A program made the translations under genes and the position numbers. Shown piece after piece: positions 47,710 through 59,500 of a DNA stretch of 64,000 nucleotides. Under the pieces are notes generated by a model that worked only from the letters and a program-made list of their open reading frames with translations, did no database searches and was not told the origin of the DNA. The stretch comes from Rhododendron vialii (Eukaryota; Streptophyta; Magnoliopsida; Ericales; Ericaceae). Every line of letters begins with the position of its first letter. Position 1 is the stretch's first letter. The stretch covers positions 9,406,501-9,470,500 of the forward strand of contig NC_080564.1 of NCBI RefSeq assembly GCF_030253575.1, in the 5' to 3' direction.

Positions 47710-48204
47710 TCATTCCAACACCACAGTGGCACCCAACCCCTTGAGTTTCTCCACGATCGAATCCGCCTCTTCCTTGGCAACCCCTTTCTTCACCACGACC
47801 GGTGCCTTCTCGACCAAATCCTTGGCCTCCTTCAATCCCAATTCCGTAAAGCTCCTCACCTCCTTTATGATCTTGATCTTCGCCCCCGCGTCGAACTTCT
47901 CCAGCTTCACGTCGAACGCCGTCTTCTCCGCCGCCTTCACGTCCGCCGATCCAGCCCCGACCGAAGGCGACGAAGCCGCGGGCGACGGGCCCGATACGGC
48001 CGGGCCGTAGTTGTTGAGGCCCATCTTGTGGCGGAACAGGACCGAGTAATCGAATCTTTCGAGCTTGTTGAGGCTGAGGAGCTCGTCCGCTATTCGCTCC
48101 AGCTTCTGGGTTTGGGTCTCGGCTGTAGAGAGGTTGCGCGAGATAGGGTTTCGGATGAGAGAGAAGAGTCTCGGTAGGCTTTTGAGTGGGATTTTGGAGG
48201 CCAT
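47710..48204 (-). CDS. Mitochondrial ribosomal protein bL12 (L7/L12)
   Basis: An intronless reading of 164 residues. bL12 forms the flexible stalk of the large ribosomal subunit that recruits and activates translational GTPases. Residues 1-28 are basic and Ser-rich without acidic residues ([20 protein letters not shown]), a typical mitochondrial presequence. Residues 30-60 form the dimerisation helices ([18 protein letters not shown]). Residues 70-90 are an Ala/Pro/Ser/Gly hinge. Residues 92-164 are the L7/L12 C-terminal domain with [19 protein letters not shown] and [13 protein letters not shown]. The start at 48204 was chosen because the in-frame extension upstream is low-complexity leader text. 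CT/GA and A-runs upstream (48290-48365) probably lie in the leader or promoter. The codon use is richer in C and G than that of the neighbouring genes. Confidence 0.93.
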   Translation of the reverse strand: MASKIPLKSLPRLFSLIRNPISRNLSTAETQTQKLERIADELLSLNKLERFDYSVLFRHKMGLNNYGPAVSGPSPAASSPSVGAGSADVKAAEKTAFDVKLEKFDAGAKIKIIKEVRSFTELGLKEAKDLVEKAPVVVKKGVAKEEADSIVEKLKGLGATVVLE

Positions 48205-48399
48205 TTTCAGGAGATCGAGTCCGTTGTCTTGCTCTCTGATGAGGTTTTGCAAGAATTTTACTGAATGTACCTGCGTTTGTGGGTGTTCGCTTTTTTTTTT
48301 TAGGGTTCTAAACAATGAGAGAGAGCGGATCAAAAAAAAAAAAAACAATGAGAGAGAGAGAGACGAGGGTAATTTAGTAATTACGGGTTATTTGGATTA

Positions 48400-49100
48400 A
48401 GGAAAACGACGTCGTGGAAGTTAGATTATTGTTGTTATTATTAATTTTTTTTTTGACAAGAGGTTAGATTATTGTTTGGGCTGTAAAACGAGCCGAGTTG
48501 TTCCGTATTCAAGCTGGTTTATTAAATTTTTGACGAGTTCAAGCTTGGACATAGTGGAAACTTAGAGCAAGTACACCGGTCGTTAGATAAAATACTTTAT
48601 GAATAGTTCACAATTCTATTTTACCTATCAATTTTTTCTTTCACAACTATATCAACACTATTTATTTTACCTAACACCCAATAAAATATATATTTTCATC
48701 TTCTTCTTTTTCTTTTATTATTTTTCGAGCAATAAAATCAGAGTGCAAGTTTTAAGTCCAAGCCAAATTCTTTATCTACTAGATCATCTGGTTCATGAAT
48801 CTTGATGCTGGAGGGAGCAGGGGGAAATTTTAGAGGTGTCCTCTGGATTCAGATCGCGAAACCAAAAAACCCACAAGTCTCTCTTTTTCTCTCTCCGAAA
48901 CCACTAAAAAACCCACAAATTGAACCCATAAATCAAACCTCAAACCCACCAAAGACGTGGAGATCATGGATATTTTGAGATCGTAGAGCTGTTCAACCCA
49001 TTTCTCCTCGACCAGTAGATGGAAGAGAGAAGGTGAAGAAGAAGAAGAAGTGCACGTGCCAAGCAGGAGCCCGAGAGAGAGAGAGAGAGAGAAAAACAAT
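48400..49100. other. Intergenic, no gene recognised
   Basis: Upstream region of the bL12 gene with T-runs and a GA microsatellite at 49073-49092. No coding pattern was supported. Confidence 0.45.
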
Positions 49101-49101
49101 A

Positions 49102-49339
49102 CTTCCTATGTCCCATAATGTTTGGCACTTTTACTTTTTCAGCTTTATGAAAAAATTAACAATATTTTTTAATCCATAATATTTTTTTATAAGCAATATG
49201 AATCTTATTTGATGGAGTTTAATTTGTTCTATTATACAAAGTTCAAAAAATTGTCTAAAATATTATGGATTGAAAAATATATGCAATTTAAAAATAGCAC
49301 GCATTTTTAAAAATGTCAAACATTATGGGACGAAAGAAG
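49102..49339. mobile_element. Stowaway-type MITE
   Basis: The left end CTTCCTATGTCCCATAATGTTTGGCA is mirrored by the right end TGTCAAACATTATGGGACGAAAGAAG, with TA on each side. An internal pair, AATCCATAATATT / AATATTATGGATT, extends the hairpin. It is a different subfamily from the 1301/38468 pair. Confidence 0.8.
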
Positions 49340-49619
49340 TAGTATTTTACCAGATAACTTGTGAATAGAAGTTCGGTACTTGTAGCGAAGATTTTTGGCA
49401 GAAATAAAATAGCTTCGTGTTTACCTAATCCGCTGCAGCATGATTTTCTATGCTTTGCTTAGTTATTTTACCGATGCTGATATTGTTGCTCTTAATGCCG
49501 AGCACGAGCCGAGCTGGTTAAAACTTGACTCAAGCTTGCATGAGTTCACGAATTTTAACGAAGCAACAACAAATATATTTATATTTTTATAGTACTTGCA
49601 TAGTAGAGGAAATTTTGAT

Positions 49620-50130
49620 GGGAAAATTATAGTTACCCCCCTCCAACTAACCCTCGCGTACACTTACTTCCCTTTAACTTTTTTTTTTGGCACTTAATCC
49701 CCTTAAACTAACTGAATTCAAACGGTCATAACTTCTTCGTCCAAAATCGAAAATATGCAAATTATATATCGATTTCGAGGTCTTGAAATCAGCTTTCTAA
49801 TGACACCAAAATCACATCACGATTCAAAGCACACAGAAAGTTATGATCAAAAGAGTAAGGGGTGGTAGACAGAAAGACCGTTTTGATCATAACTTTTTGT
49901 GTGCTTTGAATCGTGATGTGATTTTGGTGTCATTAGAAAGCTGACTTCAAGACCTCGAAATCGATATATAATTTGCATATTTTCGATTTTGAACGAAGAA
50001 GTTATAATTGTTTGAAGTTATGACCGTTTGAATTTCAATTAGTTTGAGGGGGTTAAGTGCCAAAAAAAGAAGTTAGAGGGAGGTAAGTGTACGCAAAGAT
50101 TAGTTGGAGGGAGGTAACTATAATTTGCCC
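49620..50130. mobile_element. Mutator-like foldback MITE with 9-bp target duplication
   Basis: The 511-bp element has terminal inverted repeats of about 240 bp that begin GGG(A/C)AAATTATAGTTACC and include CGATTTCGAGGTCTTGAA and AAAATCACATCACGATTC. The centre is GTAAGGGGTGGTAGACAGAAAG. It is flanked by the exact 9-bp duplication AATTTTGAT at 49611-49619 and 50131-50139. Long arms plus a 9-bp duplication are the Mutator pattern. Confidence 0.9.
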
Positions 50131-50440
50131 AATTTTGATTGTGTACTCTTATTATCTCCTTTCCTTAAAATAAAGCGAGCCTTACGAAGTCAAGCTGAGC
50201 AGAGCATGCTAATGTTCAAATTTTTTATTATTAATAATTTTTCTGAAGCTCGAGACGAGCTGATTATGCTAATGTTTAGGCTTGTTTATTATTTTCACGA
50301 GCTCGAGCCAAACTGAACATGTTAATGTTCAGACTTTTTCGCAAACTTGAACTCAACAAAAAATTAACGAACCGAGCTCCTATGAACCCAAAACGAGCCG
50401 AACACCGAGCAGTGCACGCTCAAAGGCCCTACTTAAATCT
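50131..50440. repeat. GAGCTCG/CGAGCC-rich repeat remnant
   Basis: Motifs such as AGCTCGAGACGAGCTGA, CACGAGCTCGAGCC and AACGAGCCGAACACCGAGC match text on the other side of the Mutator MITE at about 49498-49560 (GAGCACGAGCCGAGCTGG, TTGACTCAAGCTTGC). This suggests one older element split by the later insertion. Confidence 0.45.
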
Positions 50441-50659
50441 TCCGAATGCCCTCCAGTAGGGTCTTTTCGAGATCGAGATCGAGAGAGAGAGAGACCTGAG
50501 TTTCTTCTTCTTTTCCCCGTTTCTTCTGTATCTATTTGGAGATTGGGTCGATTAGAAGCGATATTTGGGTTGGTTTCGACGTTTCGTTGTGGTTTAGCGT
50601 GTGGGTTTTCGAATTTGAGGAGGTTTTGGAGAGGGGAGTGTCGAGTGAGGTGAAGGAAG

Positions 50660-53600
50660 ATGGTGTTCGGTCAAGTGGTAATTGGACCACCAGGCTCCGG
50701 GAAGACCACTTATTGCAACGGCATGTCTCAGTTCCTCCAACTTATTGGAAGGTCTGTGCCCCAACTCTACTCTCTCTCTCTCTCACGCATATGTTTATAC
50801 ACATACAAAGGTGTATGCACTCTTTGTTTTTTTTTATAACTCAGTTGTCCATGCTCCTCGGCTAATCCTGGGAAACCAATTCCACTGTCGACTAGTAGGG
50901 ACGCCTATTAAAGCCGGAAAGCATGTATAGACTATGGACTCACCCAAAGGAGTTCATAGTACCTGAGAGGCTTCAAACATTTGACAAAACCCTAAGTGCT
51001 TTGACCACTGGCCCAACCCTTACATATGTATGCCCGCACACAAATAGACAATTAATTGAAGTTCTGTTTGATGCCAATGTAATCAAATGCGCAATTGTAG
51101 GGCATAGCCTAGGGTTTCAGTTGTGCCCGTTTTGAGTTCATTGTCTGTCTTGCCTTTTTGTTTGACTTGTGAATTCTCATACTGTTTGATGTTGGTGGAG
51201 TAAGTTAATGCACGCACATATACAGCCCTAGCTTGTTTCGGGTATTATCTCGGTGAAATTGTGTGTTAATGGAAGAATTGCAATAATTGCTTTGCAGGAA
51301 GGTAGCTGTAATCAACTTGGATCCTGCAAATGATTCATTGCCGTATCCTCTCCATGTGTAGATATATTTTTTCCTTTTGCTTCCTCATCTGCTCCACTTT
51401 CTGTTGAGTCCTGGATTGGCTGCCGGAAAGCATGATTTTTTCTACTCGCGTGCGATTCTATTTTGGATTGTTAATCCTTGACCTATAAATTATAGGTACG
51501 AATGCGCTATTAATATTGAGGATCTTATTAAACTCAGTGATGTTATGAATGAGCATTCGCTTGGTCCTAATGGAGGTCAGTCCAACTACTTAACCTTTTC
51601 TGCCAAGAAAACTGATGTTGCAGTCGACTAAAACTAAACAAGGGTCCTGATTTAAGTATGGAATTCTTATTATAGGTCAAATTAAGCAGGCTAGTTAAGC
51701 CTTATCATACTGTGTAATGATCCTAAATGTCGGTTTTCTTCTCCAAGAAATTAATGACATTCAACAGTGGAGGAAACTCAAATGAAGGATTTCCTTGTAG
51801 ATGTCCTTACAGATAATCTTTTTCTGCCTTTTTCGACTAGGTCTTGTGTATTGTATGGATTACTTAGAGAAAAACATTGACTGGTTGGAGTCCAAATTGA
51901 AGCCTCTTCTCAAAGGTTAGTATCATCCAAAGCTCTATTGACCATGACCCGTGACTTCTTCCTTCTTGAAAGTTATAATTGACGTTTCCGGTTCTTGACA
52001 TTGCATCCATATTATCAGATGCATAACTGTAGGGTGACTAGAGTCCTTTTTCATCTGTTGCCGCTTCTTGTTGCATGCTTTCCAATTGGTTGCCATATTC
52101 TTGGTTGGCTTTTTTTTTTTTTTTGGTTGGGTACCATAAGAGGATTTCTGTTGTCTCAATTCGGACGAACTGTAAATTTTAGATCATTGAGATTTCTTAT
52201 TTTCTGGTTATCAACGTGGCAGTAATTTTTTGAAAACTAAATCTTCCGTGCAGATCATTATCTCCTCTTTGACTTCCCTGGCCAGGTAGAATTATTTTTC
52301 CTCCATGCAAATGCCAAGAATGTCATCGAGAAACTTATAAAGAAGTTGAACCTTAGGGTATGTGATGCTTGTACATCAAGGTTTATTTCCTTACCTTTGT
52401 AAACCTGCGCAATTACTATTATGTAGTTCCTTGGTACCAATTTTAGGTAATTGGTTTCCTTTTATGCAGCTGACGGCTGTGCATTTAGTTGATGCACACC
52501 TTTGCAGTGATCCAGGAAAGTATGTGAGTGCATTGATTCTGTCTCTATCGACAATGTTGCATCTGGAGCTTCCCCACATCAACGTTTTGTCTAAAATTGA
52601 TCTCATTGAGAACTATGGAAAACTAGGTACAAAACCTCCATCTAATACATAAAATGTAAAATACACACAATTCATTACGTTTTTTTTCAAGTTAAATATG
52701 CAAGTATGCAACTCACATTTTCGAATTTCATCTCAAGTAAAATGTCTGTGAACCTACCATATTTCACTAATCAGATGAGCCTTGTATTTTGCAGCTTTTA
52801 ATCTCGATTTCTACACGGACGTGGAAGATTTATCGTACTTACAACATGATCTTGATCAGGACCCCCGGTCTGCTAAATATAGGTGGATAGTTCGTTAAAA
52901 TAGTTCTTCCAGTATTTTTTCTCGTGATTGAGGGAAAGAAATCATGTTTGAATGAGGTTATTTCTACTTCTATGTTTCCAGAAAAATGACGAAGGAGCTG
53001 TGTGAAGTAATAGAAAATTATGGTCTGGTCAACTTTACAACCTTGGATATTCAGGCATGAGGTTTTCATTTTATTTCCTTATAGCTTTATGTCGTTTTGT
53101 TGTTATCACATGGTATTCATCCTTTACTCTTTTTCAGGATAAAGAAAGCGTCGGGAATCTCGTGAAGCTCATTGACAAGAGCAATGGGTATATATTTGCC
53201 GGCATAGAAGGGAGTGTGGTTGAGTTCAGCAAAATCGCTGCTGCTCCGGTTGACTGGGATTATTTCAGATATCCTTTTCTGCATTTTAGTTTCTGTGCGA
53301 TGTGCCTACTATGCCTGCTCATCTCGTTAACCAGTAGGCATCAGTGTTCAGAGATTTTGGGATCCATTCAGGTGGTGTGAATGCAGGAATGTCGCAGTCA
53401 GCACTGAATGGATTCTAATGGGATTATGTTTGGGCAAAAGATCTCAAATGGCTGCCAGAGTGCCTGCATATCTAGTTGAATTAATTTAATGAATATATTA
53501 TAAAGTGCCCCTGCAGATGGGAGCCTGCTTTAGAAGTTGAAGAAAAACACGTGACTCAATGATTTTTCAACGATTTGACACTGTTGACAGTCATTGATTC

Positions 53601-54168
53601 TGCTGCCACACCTTTTAGTTCAAGGATTTTATGTCAAAAGTTAGCAAAGATTGCCGTAGTTTTGCAAATGGCAGTATCACACATTCTTTTGGACAAAAAG
53701 GTTCTACTTGGTTGTTAAGTAGCAGCAATGAGTACAGAAATGATAATATTGTCATTATGTATTTACATGAGATGCTAAATATCTCTTGATCGTGTCGATA
53801 CTGAGTAACATATTTCTCCTGGTGTCTTGTACTTTATTAAGTTTTGTGTAATCTGCTCATGAGATTCTAACACTACGTCTCCATTTTCTTATCTTCCAAA
53901 TTCAAGTCCTAGTGCTTTTCCCCAGTTATTAGGACTTACAAAGTCAAACCCTGTTAGTTGGTATGCGGTAGCATAACAGATTCACGGTTGTTTACTCCAA
54001 TTGATCATTAGTGGAATTAAGAAGTCTAAATATGTTATTATCTGAGTGTTGTGTTGAATTGACTTTTAGACAACGTTGTTAGATAGTTTTGCTTAACCAA
54101 GCAGTTTCACAACAGCAGCAGTACAAGAGAAGTACATGAAGGACGATGAAATTGATTTCGACGACTGA
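50660..54168 (+). CDS. GPN-loop GTPase 2 (QQT1/GPN2 type)
   Basis: Ten exons: 50660-50751, 51298-51342, 51496-51575, 51841-51915, 52254-52357, 52470-52626, 52795-52882, 52982-53054, 53138-53268 and 54111-54168; the total is 300 residues. GPN GTPases work as dimers in the assembly and nuclear import of RNA polymerases. The Arabidopsis homologue QQT1 is needed for early embryo division. G1 is GPPGSGKTT (9-17), the family-defining GPN loop lies in SLGPNGG (67-73), G3 is DFPGQ (104-108) and G4 is SKID (173-176). The C-terminus is acidic (KDDEIDFDD). Eight of nine introns are U2-type: seven GT-AG, and intron 8 starts with GC. Intron 9 is a U12-type AT-AC intron. The leader contains a short GA tract near 50485. 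Confidence 0.95.
53055..53137 (+). other. GC-AG intron (GPN2 intron 8)
   Basis: The reading ...[13 protein letters not shown] is conserved in QQT1. The only phase-preserving junction is CAG|GCATGAGG to TTTTCAG|GAT. Keeping the intron open, or using the GT 9 bases downstream, would put TGA in frame. Confidence 0.85.
53269..54110 (+). other. U12-type AT-AC intron (GPN2 intron 9)
   Basis: The donor is ATATCCTTTTCTG immediately after TTTCAG, an exact minor-spliceosome consensus (ATATCCTT). The intron ends ...GCTTAACCAAGCAGTTTCAC, where GCTTAAC at 54091-54097 matches the U12 branch motif (TTCCTTAAC type) about 13-14 bases before the terminal AC. Joining gives ...[19 protein letters not shown], which matches the family C-terminus. 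The length is 842 bases. Confidence 0.92.
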
Positions 54169-54965
54169 TGTTGGGGTAGACGCTGTTTACAGTAAAGGCT
54201 GAGGTTTCACTAAATCCCATCACAGTAAGGGTTATCGTCTTAGTAGTATTGGAACATGATTTAGGTCCCTTTTTAATTCCATTTTGTTTAATTTTTCCGT
54301 TGGTCTCTAGACCACCATTGCTTTGTGTTTTATCCCCGTGAGATATGGGCATATGTAATTTTCAAGAAAATCCTCTTAGTTTCTCAACACATATTTCTTT
54401 TACATATATTTATGCATGATTAAATATTTAATCATATTGGTTTTGGAATGTTAGGTGATTCTCATCATCACATGTACAGCAAGGTGAGGGTCCGAAGTCT
54501 GATAGAGTTTCGGAGAACGGAATGCCAAAAGCAGGATCTCTGTGTCAAGAGTTGCCGTTAGGCATGGCTATCAGTTAAAAACGAGAAAACTAATTGTCTT
54601 TTGTAATTTGGCTAAAGGGTTGTAAGTGATGGCTGAAAACCTTGTTTCTTGTCTGCCATCTTACATATTCTGCTGCTCATGTTTTCTTGTCCATCTACAA
54701 ATGGATTGCTGAATGTTTCTCGCTGCAAGGCAAAATCCCAGCCAAATTACATCTTCGCTAAATCTTTGCCAAACTGTAGTACTTGTATCAAGTTTGTAGG
54801 TGATGCAATTTAGAGGCAGTTCTTGTTTTTTAAACCCCACTATTTATTTGACATGGATGCCACTTAGATTTTAATTATTCGCTTGATCTTGTTGCTATGT
54901 CGAACTTATGTTTCTATTGTAGCTGTGGCATAAATCATATTCAATGTTGGGAAGCACGCCATTAG
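54169..54965. other. GPN2 3' region and intergenic DNA
   Basis: The downstream segment presumably begins with the GPN2 3'UTR. No further feature was seen. Confidence 0.45.
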
Positions 54966-55127
54966 TCATTCTTCTTCGTCTTCGTGCTCAATCAACAGGG
55001 CTTCTTTCACCGCTATGTATACTTCATTACGGTGGCTGGTTACGTCTTTCTCTGTAAGCTTCTCTAGCCGCGGAACTTGAACCACTGTATGGGCATGCTC
55101 GAACTCAAGTGCTTCCTGTATGACTTT
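54966..55127 (-). pseudogene. Unassigned exon-like reading, protein C-terminus
   Basis: On the minus strand, a 53-codon open stretch runs from an acceptor-like GAAGATAG|AAAGTC to a TGA. It has well-mixed composition: KVIQEALEFEHAHTVV, VPRLEKLTEKDVT, HRNEVYIAVKEALL, and an acidic tail EHEDEEE. This looks like a genuine terminal exon rather than random sequence. I do not recognise the family and found no preceding exon in 55.2-56.4 kb, so it may be the remains of a gene broken by the element at 55592 or by other events, or one with distant exons. Confidence 0.35.
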
Positions 55128-55591
55128 CTATCTTCCTTCCCTTCTTCCCTGTGCTGGTAGTTTACCAAGGCTAGTCAAAGCAGTCTCTGCTCGAGTAAAG
55201 CCCAATAACGGGAGGGTGAAGTTATTGGCTAGGTATTAAACTGTGACTGTTTTCATATGTGCGACCAAGATTTCCTTGTACACTATTGTTCTTACGTGAT
55301 AATTACTGGAAAGATAAAGGATTATCGTGCTACTTTTGCTCCCAATCAGTCATGGCTAGACATATTGGATGCTTCAAGTGGAAAAGCCTCGCAGGAAATT
55401 AGGAAGATGGAATTTATCCAACTTCTTGGGCACGTGCATACAGTTTTAGTAACTTTTATATAAAGCTATACAACATATCACATAATGCCACGTGGACAGA
55501 GAGTTAAAGACACAGCTTGTTTCTATTTTAAGTAGCTACAGCTTGGTTAATATATTGCAGTAATTTCAATAACCACCACAGTAATAGGTGT

Positions 55592-55950
55592 ATAAGGACT
55601 ACCTTATTTTAATAAAATGCGGATCTCTATTTCCCGATCAAATTTTGATGATCCGAGCCGCTTAATGTGTTCAGAACGTGATTTTTAGGGTACTCGCGGT
55701 AAATCAGCAAAAAAAAAGACCGGGAAGGGCTTCATCCGAGTAGTTTTTGTTTGTTTTTTATCTAACGGTTCAAATAAAAACTGCTCAAATCAAGCCATTT
55801 TCGGTCATTTTTTTTTTGCCAATTTCCAGTGCGTACCGTTAAAATCACGTTCTGATCACATTGAGCGGCTCGGATCATCGATATCAGATAGGGAAAGGCG
55901 AGAAATGGGAGGTCCGCATATAAGGTCCTTATTTTAAGGTCCTTACTTGA
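55592..55950. mobile_element. Hairpin MITE
   Basis: The left arm (AAGGACTACCTTATTTT, GATGATCCGAGCCGCTTAATG, TCAGAACGTGATTTT) is mirrored by the right arm (AAAATCACGTTCTGATCACA, TTGAGCGGCTCGGATCATC, AAGGTCCTTATTTTAAGG). The element is about 359 bp with no coding capacity. Confidence 0.75.
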
Positions 55951-56378
55951 AAATTTCTGTATATATATATATATATATACACGCGCGCATTAGTCTATGC
56001 GGCTGTCATGCATGCCTTCGAATAGTTTTGCCTTAGCCATCATGCTTATGAATTCATGCATAATAGACTATAATTCGGATCCATGCCTTAGAGTAACAAG
56101 TCACAGACAAGAAAGGCAAAAAGATCAAAAAATAATGAGTATGCAAATGAAAAGAGTGGCTTACATAGAAAGACATGAACCGTAAAAAGTGGCCAATTCC
56201 TTTAACTTGGTAGACCATAAATTCCTCCTCCTGATTCGCTAAAAGCCCTTACATTTCTCATTCCTGAAGCTCAGAACCTACTACTATTCTCTCGAAAACC
56301 ATAGCCACAAGCTATTCTTCCCTTACCCTTCAAGTCAAGCCATGCTAGGAGCTTTTTATTTGCTTGCCACCTCCCAAC

Positions 56379-56403
56379 TCTCTCTCTCTCTCTCTCTCTC
56401 TAC

Positions 56404-56435
<32 letters not shown>
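56379..56435. repeat. (CT)n(TA)n(CA)n compound microsatellite in promoter
   Basis: Three dinucleotide tracts follow each other directly, ending about 70 bases before the ATG of the next gene. They probably lie in its leader or core promoter. Confidence 0.85.
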
Positions 56436-56436
<1 letters not shown>

Positions 56437-56505
56437 TCTATCTATAATTGAGTTGTCGGCATCACAGACCCTTTTCATTTTTTCAAAAAACTGAAGAGTG
56501 TTGCT

Positions 56506-59500
56506 ATGCGAAAAACCAATGATGGGTTTGTTCTTTCTTACATCCTCCTCTTGGTTTCTACGTCTATTTTCTCTCATAAACCTGTCGCCTTTGGGTCCCC
56601 TGTTCAAGAACAGAGATTTCATAGGCCCGATCCTCTGCGCCACTTCAAATTTTACAAAGGCGGTTACGATATTAGGAACAAGCATTACTGGGCTGTAAGT
56701 TCAATTTCTGTCTTACTTTGTTTAAAGCCTTTAGATACCCAGTTGCAATAGCGTAACGAAACCAAAAGAAAATGGAACAAATGCTTAAATAATGACGTCG
56801 TAGATTTCTGTTTTCTCAATGTTGAATCAATAAACTCATTGATAGAATTTGTTACTTAAAAATATCATTGCCGGATTATGATTAAATGTTCTACCTGAAA
56901 ATTCACTTAATTAATGGAATTCGTTATTCTCATTATGTCGCATGAAAATTCTACATCGGGAGTATTTTTTACTAGCATTCATTACTAAAGTTTGTTCCTT
57001 GAAAACATCGCCGCCACATCTATTCTCCATGCAAATTCTAGATCATTTGTTTGTGCTCGTTTTGGTGCCCGCATCAAAGAACACCGAACAAGAATTGATT
57101 ATTCTGGCAACGGTCTCCCTATGCATTAATGGAATTTTATTTGGAAATATCATTGTCACATTATTCTCATTAGGTATTTTGCATGAAAATTCTAGATCAT
57201 CAGGACGTTTTAGCACTCATTACTCTATAGTTTGTTGTTTGAAAATATCACTGGCTCATCGCTACATTATTCTGGTTTAGTATTCTGCATGCAAATTCTA
57301 GATCATTTTTTTTTGTTTGCGCTCGTTTTTCGGCCAGCATCATAGATGGCAGAAGAAGAATTAATTGATTATTTTTGGCAATGCTCTCCCTCTCGGAATT
57401 GAAATTTTTTTTTTTCCAACCTTTTTTCTTGTGTTAATTTGCAGTCAGCAGCATTTACAGGGGTCCATGGATACGCAATTGGCGGAGTGTGGATGCTCTG
57501 TGGGCTGATGTTTGGAAGTTACTTGGTCTTTGCTAAGAGTTTCAATGGCAGTAGTTCTTCCCCCACAGTGGCACAAAATTCAAATTCTTTGTACATCATA
57601 GTCTTCTTTCTGGTTCTTCTGTTTTCTTTCTTGGCCATGTAAGTGCCCAAGTTATTCTCTGTCTTTTCAAACTAATTAAGAATCTCTTTCATGTTTGTAT
57701 AATGGGCTGGTTGAATGGAGAAAAGTGAAAGAGAGAAAATAAAATTGTCATGAATTAGCAGTTCTATCTAAGTAACCAAAAAATTGAACAAATATTCATT
57801 TCTTACCTTTTTTCTATTCAATCAAAACAAATTAGAGAGAAAAATAGCTCCTACCTCAGTTTATTTGCCTAACTTTTCCTATTGGATAGTGTACACAAAT
57901 AATAACTTGTCCGAGTTCCTAAACTTAACAACGATGTAACTTTTTATGGTTCTTCGTCATATAAAAGGTCACAACGGCATATTGAGAGATGTAATTTTCT
58001 ATTGTTCCTTTTTTTTTTTTTTACGAAGAACACTTTGAAAATTTAAACTCTCTACGTCTAGTATATCCTACAATCCCTGTTTGTACGTGTGTTAAGACTT
58101 TTCCAAGGATTACCTCATGTCATCCAAGTTGGATCATAATATAGAAGGCATAAATTACACCAACTTTCTTTTTCTTAAATTACTATTAATTAAAAGAAAC
58201 TCTCTTGAAGTTTCTGAAATGAAATTGACCTCCCCTATCAACTCTGTTGGCCGATAGCGGCTGTGTCACCTTTGAATGAAATTTCTGTTTTGAAATCAAA
58301 TTCTTTTCACAAATTCAAGAAACAATTATCAGTTGGACAACTTTGTGGTTTTGGTAAATATAAAAAATAAAAATAAATAAAAAACTTGTATGAACATAGG
58401 CTTGGATGTTGTTGGATTGATGTGAAATTTTTACATTTTGTTTTGAAATTGAAGAGTCACAACCGGTTTGGTCATAGCAGCAAACCAGAGCTCCTTACAA
58501 AGAACCAAAAAGCTAGAAGAAACTGTTCTTGGAGCTGGTGGCGAAGCTCGTAAAACCATCCTAAAAGTAACAGATGCCATGAATGAGATGCAAAAGCTTT
58601 TACTTCCGTACGATCCCAAAACCTGTAGCCTCTTGAATTCGACAAGCTATCAGCTTGGAAGGGAATCGCGGCTGATTCGAAATTTCGGCAGAAAATATGA
58701 GCATTCTATCAGCAAAGCAATTCAAATTTCGTAAGCATTTGATTCCCAAAATCAATAGTTTTGATCTTGGATTATTATTACTACTTTCTATATCAGTTCT
58801 CACTCTGTTCTCTTCCTATTTTTGTAGGTACGTTGCGAATCTTGCAATTGTTTCCGTTAACTTGGGATTCTTGGCTGCTGCAGTAGGTGAGATTGTTTTA
58901 TGAGACTAGGATTCATACCAAAACATGTATTTATTTGACATGTAATGTTGACTTGAATTCAACTCGTGAAAATTGGTTTCTTCTACAAATTGCCAGGTTA
59001 AGCCTTGGCGGACTCACAAATTTTGTTAAGAGGTCTAGGAAAAATTCTTGCATTTCGGAGGGATCGATCCAAATACTATCTTGTATGGTGAAGTCCAAAA
59101 AACTGCAGGGCACAAGAGAAAGTATAGAAAGTTAGTACCAAGATTGTCTACTTATCTCTCTCGGACCTTATTATACGCAACTATTATATGCGGAAATATG
59201 ATGAGACTGCTATTTCCCATTCTCCCTCTACGTTTTGCCCCAGTTGGGTGTCAAAGCAGCTTGCAGCCCTGCAAATCGCGCATACTGAAAGGGAAAAAGC
59301 AGGCCAATTCACGCATCTTCCACAGAGTACCATAAAAGCCCTATGAGCTAACTTTCCATTTGACATTTTGCATTGGATTCGATATCTTGAGAACAGGCAA
59401 AACACCAATGTCCAATATTTCTATTCGTATGTAGGAACCATAGCGAACGTATGGTTCGTTGAACATCAACATATAGGTTATATCGGTTAACTTAAACTAG

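Noticed and set aside
48065-48400. Plus-strand frame opposite the bL12 gene
   Set aside because: Antisense shadow; the minus-strand product is a full L7/L12 protein.
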